A stretch of DNA of 64,000 nt from Methanomicrobiales archaeon (GTDB lineage Archaea > Halobacteriota > Methanomicrobia > Methanomicrobiales > JACTUA01), in NCBI GenBank assembly GCA_029907705.1, contig JARYLJ010000004.1, positions 1-64,000 of the forward strand, written 5' to 3'. Below, one piece after another: positions 11,091 through 21,917 of this stretch (positions are counted from its first letter, which is position 1; each line of letters opens with the position of its first letter). The position numbers and the translations under genes were made by a program. The notes beneath the pieces are model-generated. The model saw nothing but the letters and a program-made list of their open reading frames with translations, did not search any database and was not told the origin of the DNA.

Positions 11091-12536
11091 TCAGGCCCCC
11101 CGTTCCTTCGTCATACTCATGTATATCGGACTTTCGCGAACCCAGTCCACATCGCTCCTGTACAGCTGGCGCAGGTCCTTCAAGCCCAGCCTGATCATCG
11201 CCACCCTCGAGACGCCCAGGCCCCATGCAAGCACCGGCTCCATTATCCCGAACGGCCGGGTGACCTCCTCGCGGAAGACTCCTGCGCCACCCAGCTCCAC
11301 CCATCCCAGACCTTCGACCCAGACCTCCGGCTCGACACTCGGTTCCGTATAGGGGAAATAACCGGGCCTGAATCGGATATCCTCGAAACCCATGCGTGCA
11401 TAGAACTCCTTCAGAATACCGAGCAGGTGCCTGAATGTGACGCCTCTGTCCATCACCACGCCCTCCAGCTGCTCGAATTCTGGCAGATGCGTCGGGTCGA
11501 TCGCCTCTCGCCTGTAGACCCGGCCGATGCAGAACGCCTTCACAGGTGGTTGCGGGTGTCTGGCGAGGTGCTGGATGGTGAGCGTGGTCGTATGAGTCCG
11601 TAGGACGCACTGCTCCGACCTCTTCGGATCCCATCTCCCGCCCCATCCGGTCGAGGAGGTGGCACCCCCGGTCTCGTGCGTCTCCCTCACCGCCTCCCAT
11701 CCGGGCGGGAGGGGGCGATACAGATCAAGGTAAAAGGTATCCTGCATCTCCCTGGCAGGATGATCCTGTGGCTGGAAGAGCGCATCGAAGTTCCAGAAGG
11801 ACGTCTGGACGATGTCGCCGTATATCTCCTCGAATCCCATCTGGAGGAGGATCTGCCTCATCTCCTCCAGCAGCCTCTGATAGGGGTGGCTCTTGCCCGG
11901 AAAGACCCTCTTTGGGATCTTCTCCACGCTGAAACGCCGGAACTTCACATCCCGCCACCTGCCTGTGACGATCAGATCGCGGGTGAGCGTCTCCACCTCC
12001 TCCGAGAGATCCAGCCCCTCTGCCAGCCGTTTCCTGCCCTCCTCCGTGATCGAGATCCGGTATCTCGTCTCTCTGTCGACGGTGGCAAGACCTCTCCTGG
12101 CGAGCTCCCTGGCCCCCTCGCCACCCTGTGCAACGTCCTTCAGGGCGAGCTCGTCCATGCCGGCAGGCGCCATGCCCGTCTTCTCCACGATGCCATTTCT
12201 GATCCTGATCCAGCCCTTCTTCCGCATCCAGCCGATGGCGATGCTCGAGAGCGGGTGAGCGGTGAGCAATCTCAGCTCTGTCCTCTCCCCGAAGCTCTCC
12301 AGCAGCTGTCTCTCCGGAAGACCTTCGGCTGCGTATCTCTCACCCTCCGGCGTGAGGCGGTATCGCTCCACCACTGTTGTTTGGAGATCCACGAGCCCCT
12401 TCTCCTGCAGCAGCAGGGCATGCTGGATCACCGCATCTTCCCCGCCGGATAGCGCGCGCGCTGTCTCTTCCGGGGTCGCCTCGCCCCTCTCTCCCAGAAA
12501 TGCGAGGAGCCGCTTCTCGTTCTGCGTCAGTTCCAT
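11091..12536 (-). CDS. pheS: phenylalanine--tRNA ligase alpha subunit
   Basis: [54 protein letters not shown]. Confidence 0.95.
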   Translation of the reverse strand: MELTQNEKRLLAFLGERGEATPEETARALSGGEDAVIQHALLLQEKGLVDLQTTVVERYRLTPEGERYAAEGLPERQLLESFGERTELRLLTAHPLSSIAIGWMRKKGWIRIRNGIVEKTGMAPAGMDELALKDVAQGGEGARELARRGLATVDRETRYRISITEEGRKRLAEGLDLSEEVETLTRDLIVTGRWRDVKFRRFSVEKIPKRVFPGKSHPYQRLLEEMRQILLQMGFEEIYGDIVQTSFWNFDALFQPQDHPAREMQDTFYLDLYRPLPPGWEAVRETHETGGATSSTGWGGRWDPKRSEQCVLRTHTTTLTIQHLARHPQPPVKAFCIGRVYRREAIDPTHLPEFEQLEGVVMDRGVTFRHLLGILKEFYARMGFEDIRFRPGYFPYTEPSVEPEVWVEGLGWVELGGAGVFREEVTRPFGIMEPVLAWGLGVSRVAMIRLGLKDLRQLYRSDVDWVRESPIYMSMTKERGA

Positions 12537-12539
12537 CCC

Positions 12540-13808
12540 TCATCCCTCCACCATATGTGAGACCATATCCATGCGCTCCCTGAAATCGTGCAGGAACCCG
12601 GTCACACGCTCCACCGTATGCTTCTTGCAGGTGCCGCACATCAGTTTGCCCTGAAGGCAGGCCCTTCTCAGCTCATCGAGCTCGCGATCGTCATCGATCA
12701 GGTGGAAGAGATTCAGGAGGAAGATGGGGCAGCGGTCAGGCTCTCCACCCAGTCTCCGCTGCTCTTCGAGCGTCGCCCTTCCGCCGGTCAGTGCATTCAT
12801 GACCTTTTTCTTCACCGATTCGTCCTCCTCCTGGAATCCGAAGAGACTCTCGGGGATGCTGCTCGACATCTTCCCGCCCTGCAGCCCCGGCATGAATATA
12901 TGATAGGTGGATGAGGGCGTGACGAACCCGAACCCACCGAATGCTCTCTCGATCGCACGCACCCTCTTCGAGACCAGATCAAGGCTCCCGTCCTGGATAT
13001 CCACATGGCCCTCGTACCGCTTCGAGTGCGGGAAGGCACTGTGCACTGCCAGCAACGCCTCCTCCGGAGCATTCTTTGACCTCACGCTCACCAGATCCCC
13101 CCGTCTCTCGACGGTGAACATCAGGAGCTTGTGCGCCACATCGCGGGTGAGCCGGATATGGGGATCCTGATCGATACCCACGGGGACGAGGGTGGGCGCG
13201 GGCCCCGCATCCACCTGTGGATAGAGGATGTCCGCCACCTGCGTGATGACGCTCATCGGATGCGAGAGTGATGTCTCGGGGCCGAAGCCGTATATCGCAT
13301 GGAGCTCGGAGAGGTTCACCTTCGTGGACGCCTCGAACGCGAGATCCTTCACCGCCTCGTTTCTGCTCTGGAAGTAGGTTTTTCCTGAAAATCCAAGGGC
13401 ATAGAGGCATCTGAGGTACTCCCTCGCGTATCTGCGGCAATCCTCCCACGAAAGCCCCCTCACTGCATGCGCCTCCCTGTCGGCGATGGCGATATAGCCG
13501 TTCCCGCCATGATTCGTGTGCCATACCACCTCCTTCATCACCATCAGGTGGCCGAGATGAGGCATGCCGGAGGGCATGAACCCTGTGAGGATATGGAAGG
13601 GATCGCCTCTTCTCATCGCCTCCACCACGAGACCGTAATCGCGGTGACCGATGACCACGCGCCTCCTGATGAAGGGCGGGACCTCGGGGAGGTCTCCGAT
13701 TACGTTCTCTATCGGTTCGATGCCAAAATCTGAAAATATCTTCTCGTAACTGAATACCTGGTTGCTTCCCCAGGGATCGAGGCGCCCTCTGGAATCATCC
13801 GATCTCAC
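12540..13808 (-). CDS. trpS: tryptophan--tRNA ligase
   Basis: GFMPSGMPHLGHLMVMKEV; GGKMSSSIPES. Confidence 0.93.
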   Translation of the reverse strand: MRSDDSRGRLDPWGSNQVFSYEKIFSDFGIEPIENVIGDLPEVPPFIRRRVVIGHRDYGLVVEAMRRGDPFHILTGFMPSGMPHLGHLMVMKEVVWHTNHGGNGYIAIADREAHAVRGLSWEDCRRYAREYLRCLYALGFSGKTYFQSRNEAVKDLAFEASTKVNLSELHAIYGFGPETSLSHPMSVITQVADILYPQVDAGPAPTLVPVGIDQDPHIRLTRDVAHKLLMFTVERRGDLVSVRSKNAPEEALLAVHSAFPHSKRYEGHVDIQDGSLDLVSKRVRAIERAFGGFGFVTPSSTYHIFMPGLQGGKMSSSIPESLFGFQEEDESVKKKVMNALTGGRATLEEQRRLGGEPDRCPIFLLNLFHLIDDDRELDELRRACLQGKLMCGTCKKHTVERVTGFLHDFRERMDMVSHMVEG

Positions 13809-14809
13809 AGCTTGATTCTCCCGAATTCGATGTATCTGATGCGTTCAGGATATACGCAGGCAAAGAGCATCTTCTTTTTCACACTGTGCGCGAGCCGGAC
13901 AGATCTCGCGATCAGGCTCATCGGCGGGCGCGCATCCATTCCGAAGGCGTGGACGAGCATCTCCGAATGGCTTTTTCCACCGAGATACACCCTGAAGTGA
14001 TGCCCGAACTTGTAGCCGGTCTTGGGGATGCAGCCTCTCCGGCGAAGGTCGGTATACACACTCAGCTTTGCGGGAAATTCCGGATCTTCTGCAGAGGAGC
14101 GTTCCTGAAAAGACGCCTGCGCATCCGTCCCATCCTTCTGCACCAGACGGCACACTCCCGCATTCGCGAGGTGGCATCCCTCCACCGCCGAGAGGAGGAG
14201 GCGATCCGGGTCCATTCTCATCCCGTACCACTGCCCCTCCAGCGCTGCCGGGGGATCGTGGACGATCGCCATGTGGCCCGCGACTCTGCACTCGAACGCA
14301 GGCAGCAGAACCCCCTCTTCACCGGCGGGAGGGTCCTTCACCCGCACCTCGTAGTAGGTGAGCTCCCCTTCGTCGTCGACCACTGCCAGCACATACTGCT
14401 TTCTCATGTTCGAAGAGGCGGAGACCTCCTGTTCCAGATGGAGCAGCTCTATCTGATCCCGCTCCGAGAGGACGCGGACGAGGTAACGCGACTCCCCTCT
14501 GCCCGGGCGGTCCCCCCTTCGATACACCCGAAGATCGTGCGGCCCTGTCTGGACCGCATAGCCCCTCTCCCTGAGGTCGCGATAGACGAGGAACACCCTG
14601 AGAAATCTCCGGTCCGAGGAGAAACGCTGGAGCAGTTCGTCGAATGTACACTCCTCCAGCTCGATCTTCCGGCGCTGGACGAGATACAGTGCCTCTTCTG
14701 GCGCAAGCCGTAAACCCCCTTTTTCGGGCCTGCCGTATCCACCCTGCTCGTGGAGCGGCATACCCTCAGGCCCCAGATGGACCGTATCCCCGACGAGCTT
14801 CGCCCTCAC
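13805..14809 (-). CDS. endA: tRNA-intron endonuclease (two-domain, ~334 aa type)
   Basis: YLVQRRKIEL; C-terminal YTDLRRRGCIPKTGYKFGHHFRVY; 4-bp overlap with trpS. Confidence 0.88.
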   Translation of the reverse strand: MRAKLVGDTVHLGPEGMPLHEQGGYGRPEKGGLRLAPEEALYLVQRRKIELEECTFDELLQRFSSDRRFLRVFLVYRDLRERGYAVQTGPHDLRVYRRGDRPGRGESRYLVRVLSERDQIELLHLEQEVSASSNMRKQYVLAVVDDEGELTYYEVRVKDPPAGEEGVLLPAFECRVAGHMAIVHDPPAALEGQWYGMRMDPDRLLLSAVEGCHLANAGVCRLVQKDGTDAQASFQERSSAEDPEFPAKLSVYTDLRRRGCIPKTGYKFGHHFRVYLGGKSHSEMLVHAFGMDARPPMSLIARSVRLAHSVKKKMLFACVYPERIRYIEFGRIKL

Positions 14810-15186
14810 ACCTCACACGTACGCGATCTCCTGTAATAAACCACCATTATCTGATGAGAGAGGAGAACTCTATGCCCCCTCCTCACCGTTGCCGCGCCGT
14901 TCAGGGGATCAGGATCAGGCCATCGGTTGCTCCCATGCGTGATCCGGAGTCATACCATCATCATTGCAGTGTCCCCACGAATCCTTCCGCCATTCTCTCT
15001 CGATTCGGATGACCGGAGCAAGATTACCGCGAGCGCTGCAGGGGGCGCCGTCCAACCCGGCACTTTCCATTCGGGCTCCGATTGGATTTCCCGTGCTGCT
15101 TCTCTGCGGAATGCCGGCACTGCCATCCCCGCTTCAGGTGGCAACGATTAATTATCATGGCGTACATGAACCACAGGTAGGATCAG

Positions 15187-16458
15187 GTGGGTGGAAGTGT
15201 GAACGGTACCCTGCTCGAACGGGCAAGATCGGGCGCGGGAGACGAGGCGATACGAGCCGTTGCGAGGAGCGAGGGGGTGCGGCCGGAGCTGCTTCGAAAG
15301 CAGGTCGCGTCCGGGCGTGCGGTCATCGTGCAGCGCGAGGGAAAGAGGCCAGTCGGAATCGGAGAAGGACTGAGAACTAAAATCAATGCCAACATCGGGA
15401 CCTCCACGGCATCGATCGATCCCGAAGAGGAGGTGAGGAAGGCGAACATCGCAGAGGAGTTGGGCGCGGACACCATCACCGACCTCTCCATGGGCGGCCC
15501 CATCGACGAGATCCGTGCCATGATACTGGAGGCGACCGGTATTCCGCTGACGACTGTTCCCATGTACCAGGCGGTCGTGGAGGCAGGCTCCATCAAAAAT
15601 GTGACCGTTGATCGCCTCATCGGGACGGTTCGAAGGCATGTCCGGGAGGGGATATCTCTCGTCGTGGTCCATGCCGGCTTCACGCTCGGAATGCTCCGGG
15701 AGCTCGCCTCCGCAGGAAGGGTGATGGGCATGGTCTCCAGAGGTGGCTGTTTCACCGCCGCATGGATGCTGCTGCACAGGAAGGAAAACCCGTTTATCTC
15801 CAGGTTCGATGATATCTGCGAAATTCTGGCAGATAATGACGCAGTGCTATCCCTGGGGAACCCGATGAGGAGCGGCTGCATTCACGATTCCATGGATCGG
15901 CCGCAGGAGGGGGAGATCGCACTGAATGCAGCGCTTGCCAGGAGAGCGAACGATCACGGCGTACAGGTGATCGTCGAGGGGGCGGGCGGCCATGTGCATC
16001 CAGCACGGATTCCGGAATATATCGCACATTACAAGCAGAAGACGGATGGGAGGCCCCTGTTCGTCGCCGGTCCCCTTCCCACAGACATCAGCGCGGGGTA
16101 CGACCACATCGCAGCCTGCGTGGGGGGTGCGCTCGCCGCCGGAGCGGGTGCCGATTATCTCTGTTATATCACACCTTCGGAACACCTCGCTCTCCCGAAT
16201 GCGAAGCAGGTGAGGGAAGGTGTGGTGGCATGCAGGATTGCCGCCCATATCGGGGACACCATGAAGTACGGGCTCAGGGAAGGGGACCGGATGATGGCGG
16301 TGCAGAGGAGGGCGAGGAACTGGGAGGAGCAGTTCAGGCTCGCGATCGACGGGGGGAGGGCGAGAGAGATACACCGGCAGGACAACACGCCGGGGTGCTC
16401 CATGTGCGGGAATTACTGCGCACTCGAGATCATGGAGAGGTTCGTGCACGAATTTTGA
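15187..16458 (+). CDS. thiC: phosphomethylpyrimidine synthase ThiC
   Basis: TKINANIGTS; AEELGADTITDLSMGGPIDEIR; CSMCGNYCALEI. Confidence 0.93.
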   Translation: MGGSVNGTLLERARSGAGDEAIRAVARSEGVRPELLRKQVASGRAVIVQREGKRPVGIGEGLRTKINANIGTSTASIDPEEEVRKANIAEELGADTITDLSMGGPIDEIRAMILEATGIPLTTVPMYQAVVEAGSIKNVTVDRLIGTVRRHVREGISLVVVHAGFTLGMLRELASAGRVMGMVSRGGCFTAAWMLLHRKENPFISRFDDICEILADNDAVLSLGNPMRSGCIHDSMDRPQEGEIALNAALARRANDHGVQVIVEGAGGHVHPARIPEYIAHYKQKTDGRPLFVAGPLPTDISAGYDHIAACVGGALAAGAGADYLCYITPSEHLALPNAKQVREGVVACRIAAHIGDTMKYGLREGDRMMAVQRRARNWEEQFRLAIDGGRAREIHRQDNTPGCSMCGNYCALEIMERFVHEF

Positions 16459-16470
16459 ACTGCGGAGACC

Positions 16471-17313
16471 TCAACCCGCCAGTTCCCGCACCTTTGCGAT
16501 GTTCCCCTTGTCATCGCGCCTCGAATCGACCGGAGTTTCGCATATGAGTGGCAGGGTACGTAGATGCCTGTCCGCGAGGATGCGGCGGAAACCCTCCTCC
16601 CCGATCCTGCCCATGCCGATGTGCTCGTGGCGGTCGAGACCGCTGCCGCATTCACCCACCGAGTCGTTCAGATGGATCACCTTCAACCTCTCCAGACCGA
16701 ACTTCTCGTCGAACTCCCCGAGCACCTGCCCGATACCCCCCTCGGATGCGATGTCCATGCCTGCGGCGAAGGCGTGGCAGGTGTCGAAGCATATCCCGAT
16801 CCGTTCCTGTCCTCCGATCCCATCGAATACCGCCTGTATCTCCCCGATCGAGGATCCGACGCTGTTCTTCTCACCTGCTGTGTTCTCGAGGAGGAGGATC
16901 ACGTCGTTCTTTGCTCTCTCCAGCGCGGTGTCGATCGCACCGCAGACCCTCCGCTGCCCCGCCTCCAGGCCGGCACCCATGTGGTGCCCCAGATGCGTGA
17001 CGAGATAGGGTATGCCCAGGAGTGCACACCTCTCGAGTTCTGCGGCGAGGGTCATGACCGATTTTTCATATATCTCATCCCTGGGGGAGGCGAGGTTCGG
17101 AAGGTAGGGCATGTGATCCACCGGGGGGTAGGTCTTCGAATCCCTCAGTGCCTCCCTGAACCGCTCCGCCTCCTCCTCCGGGATCGGTTTGAACGACCAT
17201 CCGCGCGGGTTCCTGGAGAAGATCTGGAACGTGTCGCACCCCGCCGCCTTCGCCCTCTCCACCGATAGCGATATCGACCCCGCGATGGAGACGTGGACCC
17301 CCACTCTCACCAT
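16471..17313 (-). CDS. nfo: deoxyribonuclease IV (AP endonuclease)
   Basis: MVRVGVHVSIAGSISLSVERA; ICFDTCHAFAAGMD; HLNDSVGECGSGLDRHEHIGMG. Confidence 0.92.
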   Translation of the reverse strand: MVRVGVHVSIAGSISLSVERAKAAGCDTFQIFSRNPRGWSFKPIPEEEAERFREALRDSKTYPPVDHMPYLPNLASPRDEIYEKSVMTLAAELERCALLGIPYLVTHLGHHMGAGLEAGQRRVCGAIDTALERAKNDVILLLENTAGEKNSVGSSIGEIQAVFDGIGGQERIGICFDTCHAFAAGMDIASEGGIGQVLGEFDEKFGLERLKVIHLNDSVGECGSGLDRHEHIGMGRIGEEGFRRILADRHLRTLPLICETPVDSRRDDKGNIAKVRELAG

Positions 17314-17338
17314 GAGAAGACCTCCTCCCCATCGATAA

Positions 17339-18316
17339 TCAAGTACGCCCTTCGATCCGTTGGCGCAGGAGGGAGAGGAGTGCGTCCCCGAACTCCCTCG
17401 TCGTGGCGGTGCCACCGAGGTCCGGTGTCATGACTCCCTGCGAGAAGATCTCCTGGATCGCGCTCTCCACTTCCTGCACCGCCGTACTCCGGCCCAGGTA
17501 CGCGGCGAGCATCGCGGCACTCCTCACTGCCGCCACCGGGTTCGCGATCCCCTTTCCCGCGATGTCAGGCGCGCTGCCGTGCACGGGTTCGAAGAGCGCG
17601 TGGCGATCGCCGATATTTGCGCTCGGAAGCATGCCGAGTCCGCCCACGAGATATGCGGCCACATCCGAGAGGATATCCCCGAAGAGGTTCGTAGTCACGA
17701 TCACGTCGTACCTCTCCGGGTGCATCAGGATATCGAGGCAGAGGGCATCGATGAAGCACTCCTTCACCCTGACTCCTGCCTCTCTCGCGACATCGATGCA
17801 GATGTTCCTGAAGAAGAGGCACGACCTGAGGACGTTTGCCTTATGGCCGATGGTCAGGTGCCCACCTCTCTTTACGAGACCACATGCGAAGCGTGCGATC
17901 CGCTCGCTCCCCCTGCGCGTGATCACGCGATGTGTGACCGCACAGTCTTCCGAGATCTCCTCGATGCCTGAATAGAGCCCTTCCGTGTTCTCCCTCACAA
18001 TTGAGATATCGAAGCCCCTCCCTCTGACGGGCCTCAGGTTTGCATAGAGGTCGAGCTCCTTCCTGATGCGGACGATGACACTCGCATACTCCTTTGAAGG
18101 AGGTGTGGTCACTGCCCCGAAGAGGATGGCATCCGCCCGCCTCATCTCATCCAGGTCCCCGTCGGTGATCGCATGACCGCTCCTCTCCCATCGCGCACAT
18201 CCCACCTCGAGGTCGAAGGTCTCTGCATCGGGCAGAAGTACCTGCAGCACCTCTCTGGCGACAGGGATCACCTCGCAACCGATACCGTCCCCCTCCACGA
18301 CGGCCACCCGTCTCAT
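17339..18316 (-). CDS. aksF: isopropylmalate/homoisocitrate dehydrogenase family; AksF proposed from context
   Basis: VVEGDGIGCEVIP; VTTNLFGDILSDVAAYLVGGLGMLPSANIG; cluster context with aksA/D/E. Confidence 0.8.
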   Translation of the reverse strand: MRRVAVVEGDGIGCEVIPVAREVLQVLLPDAETFDLEVGCARWERSGHAITDGDLDEMRRADAILFGAVTTPPSKEYASVIVRIRKELDLYANLRPVRGRGFDISIVRENTEGLYSGIEEISEDCAVTHRVITRRGSERIARFACGLVKRGGHLTIGHKANVLRSCLFFRNICIDVAREAGVRVKECFIDALCLDILMHPERYDVIVTTNLFGDILSDVAAYLVGGLGMLPSANIGDRHALFEPVHGSAPDIAGKGIANPVAAVRSAAMLAAYLGRSTAVQEVESAIQEIFSQGVMTPDLGGTATTREFGDALLSLLRQRIEGRT

Positions 18317-19113
18317 GCACTCCTCCACTGTCTGCAGAGCTCATGGACCGCATGTGCGATTCTCATCGGCGGAGCGGCCCAGTGCACCACGGCACCCAGC
18401 ATACCGTTGCGTCTCCCGATACCCTCCCGCTCGCTCCTGCAGCAGCGAGCGATGAAGGGCTCCTGGTTCACGTGATCGAGCGGACAGATGTTCTCCAGCA
18501 CGAAGTCATCCCCGTAGCATTCCCTGTACAGTTCTGCGCCTGTCCTGCAGCCGGCGATCCTCTCTCCTCCCTGCATCGGATCGGAGTCGAGGGTGCGGGG
18601 GAAACCTCCCGCCCTGCAGGGGTACACATCCGCCCCAATCGACGAGATGTCGTGCAGGTGATGGATGAACCGGACATCCAGTTCACCGAAGATGCCGCAG
18701 GCCTCCAGTCCGAGTATGGCTGCCGAGAGGCTCGGTGCCGGCGGGGTGACATCGAAGACATGGACGGTCAGAAATTGATCCGGGTCCGGGTCCAGAACGA
18801 ACGTGATGTGTTCGTCTTCACCTCGGAAGATGGTGCAGCGGGTTTCGGACTCCATCGCGCGGGATACGAGGCCCCATCGGTCGTGAAGGCATACCTTTTC
18901 CGGGTACCAGCTCACCTCCTCCGGTGAGGCGATCGACTCTGCACGAACCACAACCCTCATGAGCCCCTTCCCTTCCCCGTCGGGCGTTATGCGGAGAAGT
19001 TCGTGCCCCTCTCCTGCAGCGCGAATGAGGTACCTCGTCAGGAAATACACCCTGTCCCCGCAGGGCCTCGACCTCGAGTAACCGACCTCCTTGCACTCGC
19101 GGGGGAAGATCAC
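18313..19113 (-). CDS. conserved hypothetical protein embedded in the aks cluster
   Basis: Overlapping start (GTGATC, with SD GGAGGTG) at the aksE stop; end overlaps aksF start; no recognisable motif. Confidence 0.75.
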   Translation of the reverse strand: MIFPRECKEVGYSRSRPCGDRVYFLTRYLIRAAGEGHELLRITPDGEGKGLMRVVVRAESIASPEEVSWYPEKVCLHDRWGLVSRAMESETRCTIFRGEDEHITFVLDPDPDQFLTVHVFDVTPPAPSLSAAILGLEACGIFGELDVRFIHHLHDISSIGADVYPCRAGGFPRTLDSDPMQGGERIAGCRTGAELYRECYGDDFVLENICPLDHVNQEPFIARCCRSEREGIGRRNGMLGAVVHWAAPPMRIAHAVHELCRQWRSA

Positions 19114-19580
19114 CGCCGGCACCTCCAGAGTTCCACCAGACCCCCGGCGAGGAGTATCTCGAGCATTCTGGGTGAGAGCGGTCTGCTCCGGTACATATTG
19201 CCCTCGATGCTGACGCGACCCTCCCCCAGATCGATTCTCACATGCGCCCCCTCCGTGCAACCGCATTCGCACTCCAGGAGCGGTAAACCGATGTTTATCG
19301 CATTTCTGAAGAATATACGGCCGAAAGAGGGTGCGATGACCGCAACTACGCCCGCCTCTTTCAATGCGATCGCCGCCTGCTCGCGGGAGGAGCCGCAGCC
19401 GAAGTTCTTTCCGGCGACGATGATCGCACCCTTCAGCCTCTTCGCCAGTGCGGGATCGAGATCCTCGAAGGCGCGGGACGCCCAGAGCCCCCGGTCCTTC
19501 GTCCTCAGATACCTGCCGGCGATGATCAGATCAGTATCCACATCCTCCCCCAGGCAGATCGCAGTGCCTTCAAGCCTCAT
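19110..19580 (-). CDS. aksE: homoaconitase/IPM isomerase small subunit with YLRT loop (AksE)
   Basis: DTDLIIAGRYLRTKD; GKNFGCGSSREQA. Confidence 0.85.
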   Translation of the reverse strand: MRLEGTAICLGEDVDTDLIIAGRYLRTKDRGLWASRAFEDLDPALAKRLKGAIIVAGKNFGCGSSREQAAIALKEAGVVAVIAPSFGRIFFRNAINIGLPLLECECGCTEGAHVRIDLGEGRVSIEGNMYRSRPLSPRMLEILLAGGLVELWRCRR

Positions 19581-20790
19581 CCAGCACCTCAGGCGGTGCG
19601 ATCTCACCCTTAACCGCAGAAGCGGCGGCCGTGGATACAGATGCGAGGTAGACCTCGCCGCCGATCCCCATGCGGTTCGTGAAGTTCCTGTTCGCGGTCG
19701 ACAGGCAGACCTCACCCTCTCCGAGCACGCCCATATGTGCGCCCAGGCAGGGGCCGCACCCGGGGGGCGCGATGGTGCAGCCTGCACGCAGCAGCTCCTC
19801 AACGATACCCGCCTTCACGGACGCGAGGAGCACTGCCCTGGACGCCGGCACGACGATCGTCCTCACCATCACCTTTCTCCCCTTCAACCCCCGTGCAAGA
19901 CGCTCCATGTCGCTGAACCTCCCGTTCGTGCAGGTCCCGACGAAGACCTGATCGATAGGAATGCCCTGGAGTTCCTCGACCCGCCTCACCCGATCCACAC
20001 GGGGCGGAACCGCTACGAGAGGGGAGATGGCAGAGAGATCGATGTCGACGGACCCGGCGCAGCGACAGGGTTCGGGCTCCTGCAGCTCTGCCTCCAGACC
20101 CCGCTCCTTCAGATATCGTGCGGTAATCCCGTCTGCATAGAACATCCCTGCCTTCGCCCCGGTCTCGACCGCGAGGTTGCAGATGGTGAGCCTGTCGTCC
20201 ATTCCGAGGTCAGGAACTGCTTCGCCCCTGAATTCGAGCGCTCTGTATATGGCGCCGTCCATGCCGAGCCTGCTCAGGTAGCAGAGGGCGGCATCCTTCG
20301 CCTCCGCATGGTCGGATAACGCCCCTTCGAAAAAGATCTGAATCGTCTCCGGCACACGGAACCAGGTGGCGCCTTCCGCCCAGATCGCGGCCATATCGCT
20401 CGCGCCCATGCCGGTGGCGAAGGCGCCGAATGCACCGAGCGTGCAGGTATGCGAATCCGCACCCACCACGATCTCCCCCGGCAGAACGCCCCTCTCCGCC
20501 ATCAGCTGATGGCTGATGCCTCCGCCCACGTCAGAGAAGTTCAGGCCCCTCTCTGTGGCGAAGATGCGCAGTTCGCGCTGGAGTGTGGAGGTCGTGCTGT
20601 TGTTCGCAGGAGCGATGTGATCGAAGAAGATCGATACTCTTTCAGGGTATCGCAGCGGCGGTGATCCCATCGCCTTCCAGACCTCGAGCGTCAGCACACC
20701 GGTGCCATCATGGACGTAGGCGCGATCCACCTCCCTGTCGACGTAACTCCCCTCCGCTCCTGCGAGGATCCTCTCGGAGAGCGAGCTCAC
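19570..20790 (-). CDS. aksD: homoaconitase/IPM isomerase large subunit (AksD)
   Basis: VGADSHTCTLGAFGAFATGMGASDMA; GTCTNGRFSDMERLA. Confidence 0.88.
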   Translation of the reverse strand: MSSLSERILAGAEGSYVDREVDRAYVHDGTGVLTLEVWKAMGSPPLRYPERVSIFFDHIAPANNSTTSTLQRELRIFATERGLNFSDVGGGISHQLMAERGVLPGEIVVGADSHTCTLGAFGAFATGMGASDMAAIWAEGATWFRVPETIQIFFEGALSDHAEAKDAALCYLSRLGMDGAIYRALEFRGEAVPDLGMDDRLTICNLAVETGAKAGMFYADGITARYLKERGLEAELQEPEPCRCAGSVDIDLSAISPLVAVPPRVDRVRRVEELQGIPIDQVFVGTCTNGRFSDMERLARGLKGRKVMVRTIVVPASRAVLLASVKAGIVEELLRAGCTIAPPGCGPCLGAHMGVLGEGEVCLSTANRNFTNRMGIGGEVYLASVSTAAASAVKGEIAPPEVLDEA

Positions 20791-21917
20791 GAGGGGGCCC
20801 CCTCGGTCACCAGTTTGATCATGTCGACGAGGATCTCGTCCGTCAGCTCGGCCTTCTTCTCACCGCGATCCTTCACCAGCTCCAGCACGCGGCAGACCTG
20901 CTCCTCCGGGAGCTGGTAACCGAGCCTCGCAAGCTCGTGCTCGAGTGCCTTCTTGCCCGTATGTTTGCCCAGAATGAACCGACGTTCGCCGCCGACGAGT
21001 GAGGGCGGGAAAACCTCGTAGGTCTCCGGATCTTCGAGTATCGCGGCGATATGGATGCCGCTCTCGTGCCTGAATGCGTTCTCTCCAACCACGGGTTTCA
21101 GGATATCCACCTCGACACCAGAATAATGCATGACCATCCTCGAGAGCTCTGTCAGAAGGGCCAGTTTGTATCTTTTCACCCCGCCCTTCAGATACAGGGC
21201 GACGAGCACCTCCTCGAGCGCCGCATTCCCCGCACGCTCGCCGATACCGTTCACCGTCGTATGGAGCTGGAACGCCCCTGCCTGGGCAGCGGCGATCGTG
21301 TTCGCACTCGCAAATCCCAGATCGTTATGGCAATGTGCGCAGAGCGGGGTCCTGAAGATGGAGATGAGCCTCTCCATGATGCCGTGCATCTCGATGGGCG
21401 TCAGGAAGCCCACGGTATCTGCGAAGGAGAGGTAGTCTGCCCTGTGCTCCTCTGCACCACGGTAGACATCCGTCAGGAACGAGAAGTCCGTGCGGGAGGC
21501 ATCCTCCGCCGCGAACCTTACCTGCAGTCCATGCTCCTTTGCCAGATCCACCATCTCCAGCGACTCCGCGAGCACCTGCTCCCTCGGTTTTCGGTACTTG
21601 TGCCTGATGTGCAGGTCCGAGGTGGCGATGAAAATGCTCACCATGTCCACATCGCAATCAACGGCCGCCTCGATATCTGCCCTCCTCGCCCTCGCGAGTG
21701 CGCAGACTCGTGCATCCATATCCATATGCGCGATCGCGCTGACGCACCGTTTCTCGTAGGGGGAGACGATCGGGAAGCCGGCCTCGATCACCTCCACTCC
21801 GATCTCGTCCAGCATCTCGGCGATTCTCACCTTCTCCTCGCAGGAGAAGGAGACTCCCGGCGTCTGCTCACCATCGCGAAGCGTTACATCGCAGATCTCA
21901 ACATTCCACTCTTTCAT
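20787..21917 (-). CDS. aksA: homocitrate synthase family (AksA)
   Basis: [60 protein letters not shown]. Confidence 0.87.
   Translation of the reverse strand: MKEWNVEICDVTLRDGEQTPGVSFSCEEKVRIAEMLDEIGVEVIEAGFPIVSPYEKRCVSAIAHMDMDARVCALARARRADIEAAVDCDVDMVSIFIATSDLHIRHKYRKPREQVLAESLEMVDLAKEHGLQVRFAAEDASRTDFSFLTDVYRGAEEHRADYLSFADTVGFLTPIEMHGIMERLISIFRTPLCAHCHNDLGFASANTIAAAQAGAFQLHTTVNGIGERAGNAALEEVLVALYLKGGVKRYKLALLTELSRMVMHYSGVEVDILKPVVGENAFRHESGIHIAAILEDPETYEVFPPSLVGGERRFILGKHTGKKALEHELARLGYQLPEEQVCRVLELVKDRGEKKAELTDEILVDMIKLVTEGAPS

Noticed and set aside
14810-15186. Possible TPP riboswitch upstream of thiC
   Set aside because: No CUGAGA...GAACCUG-type core could be found.
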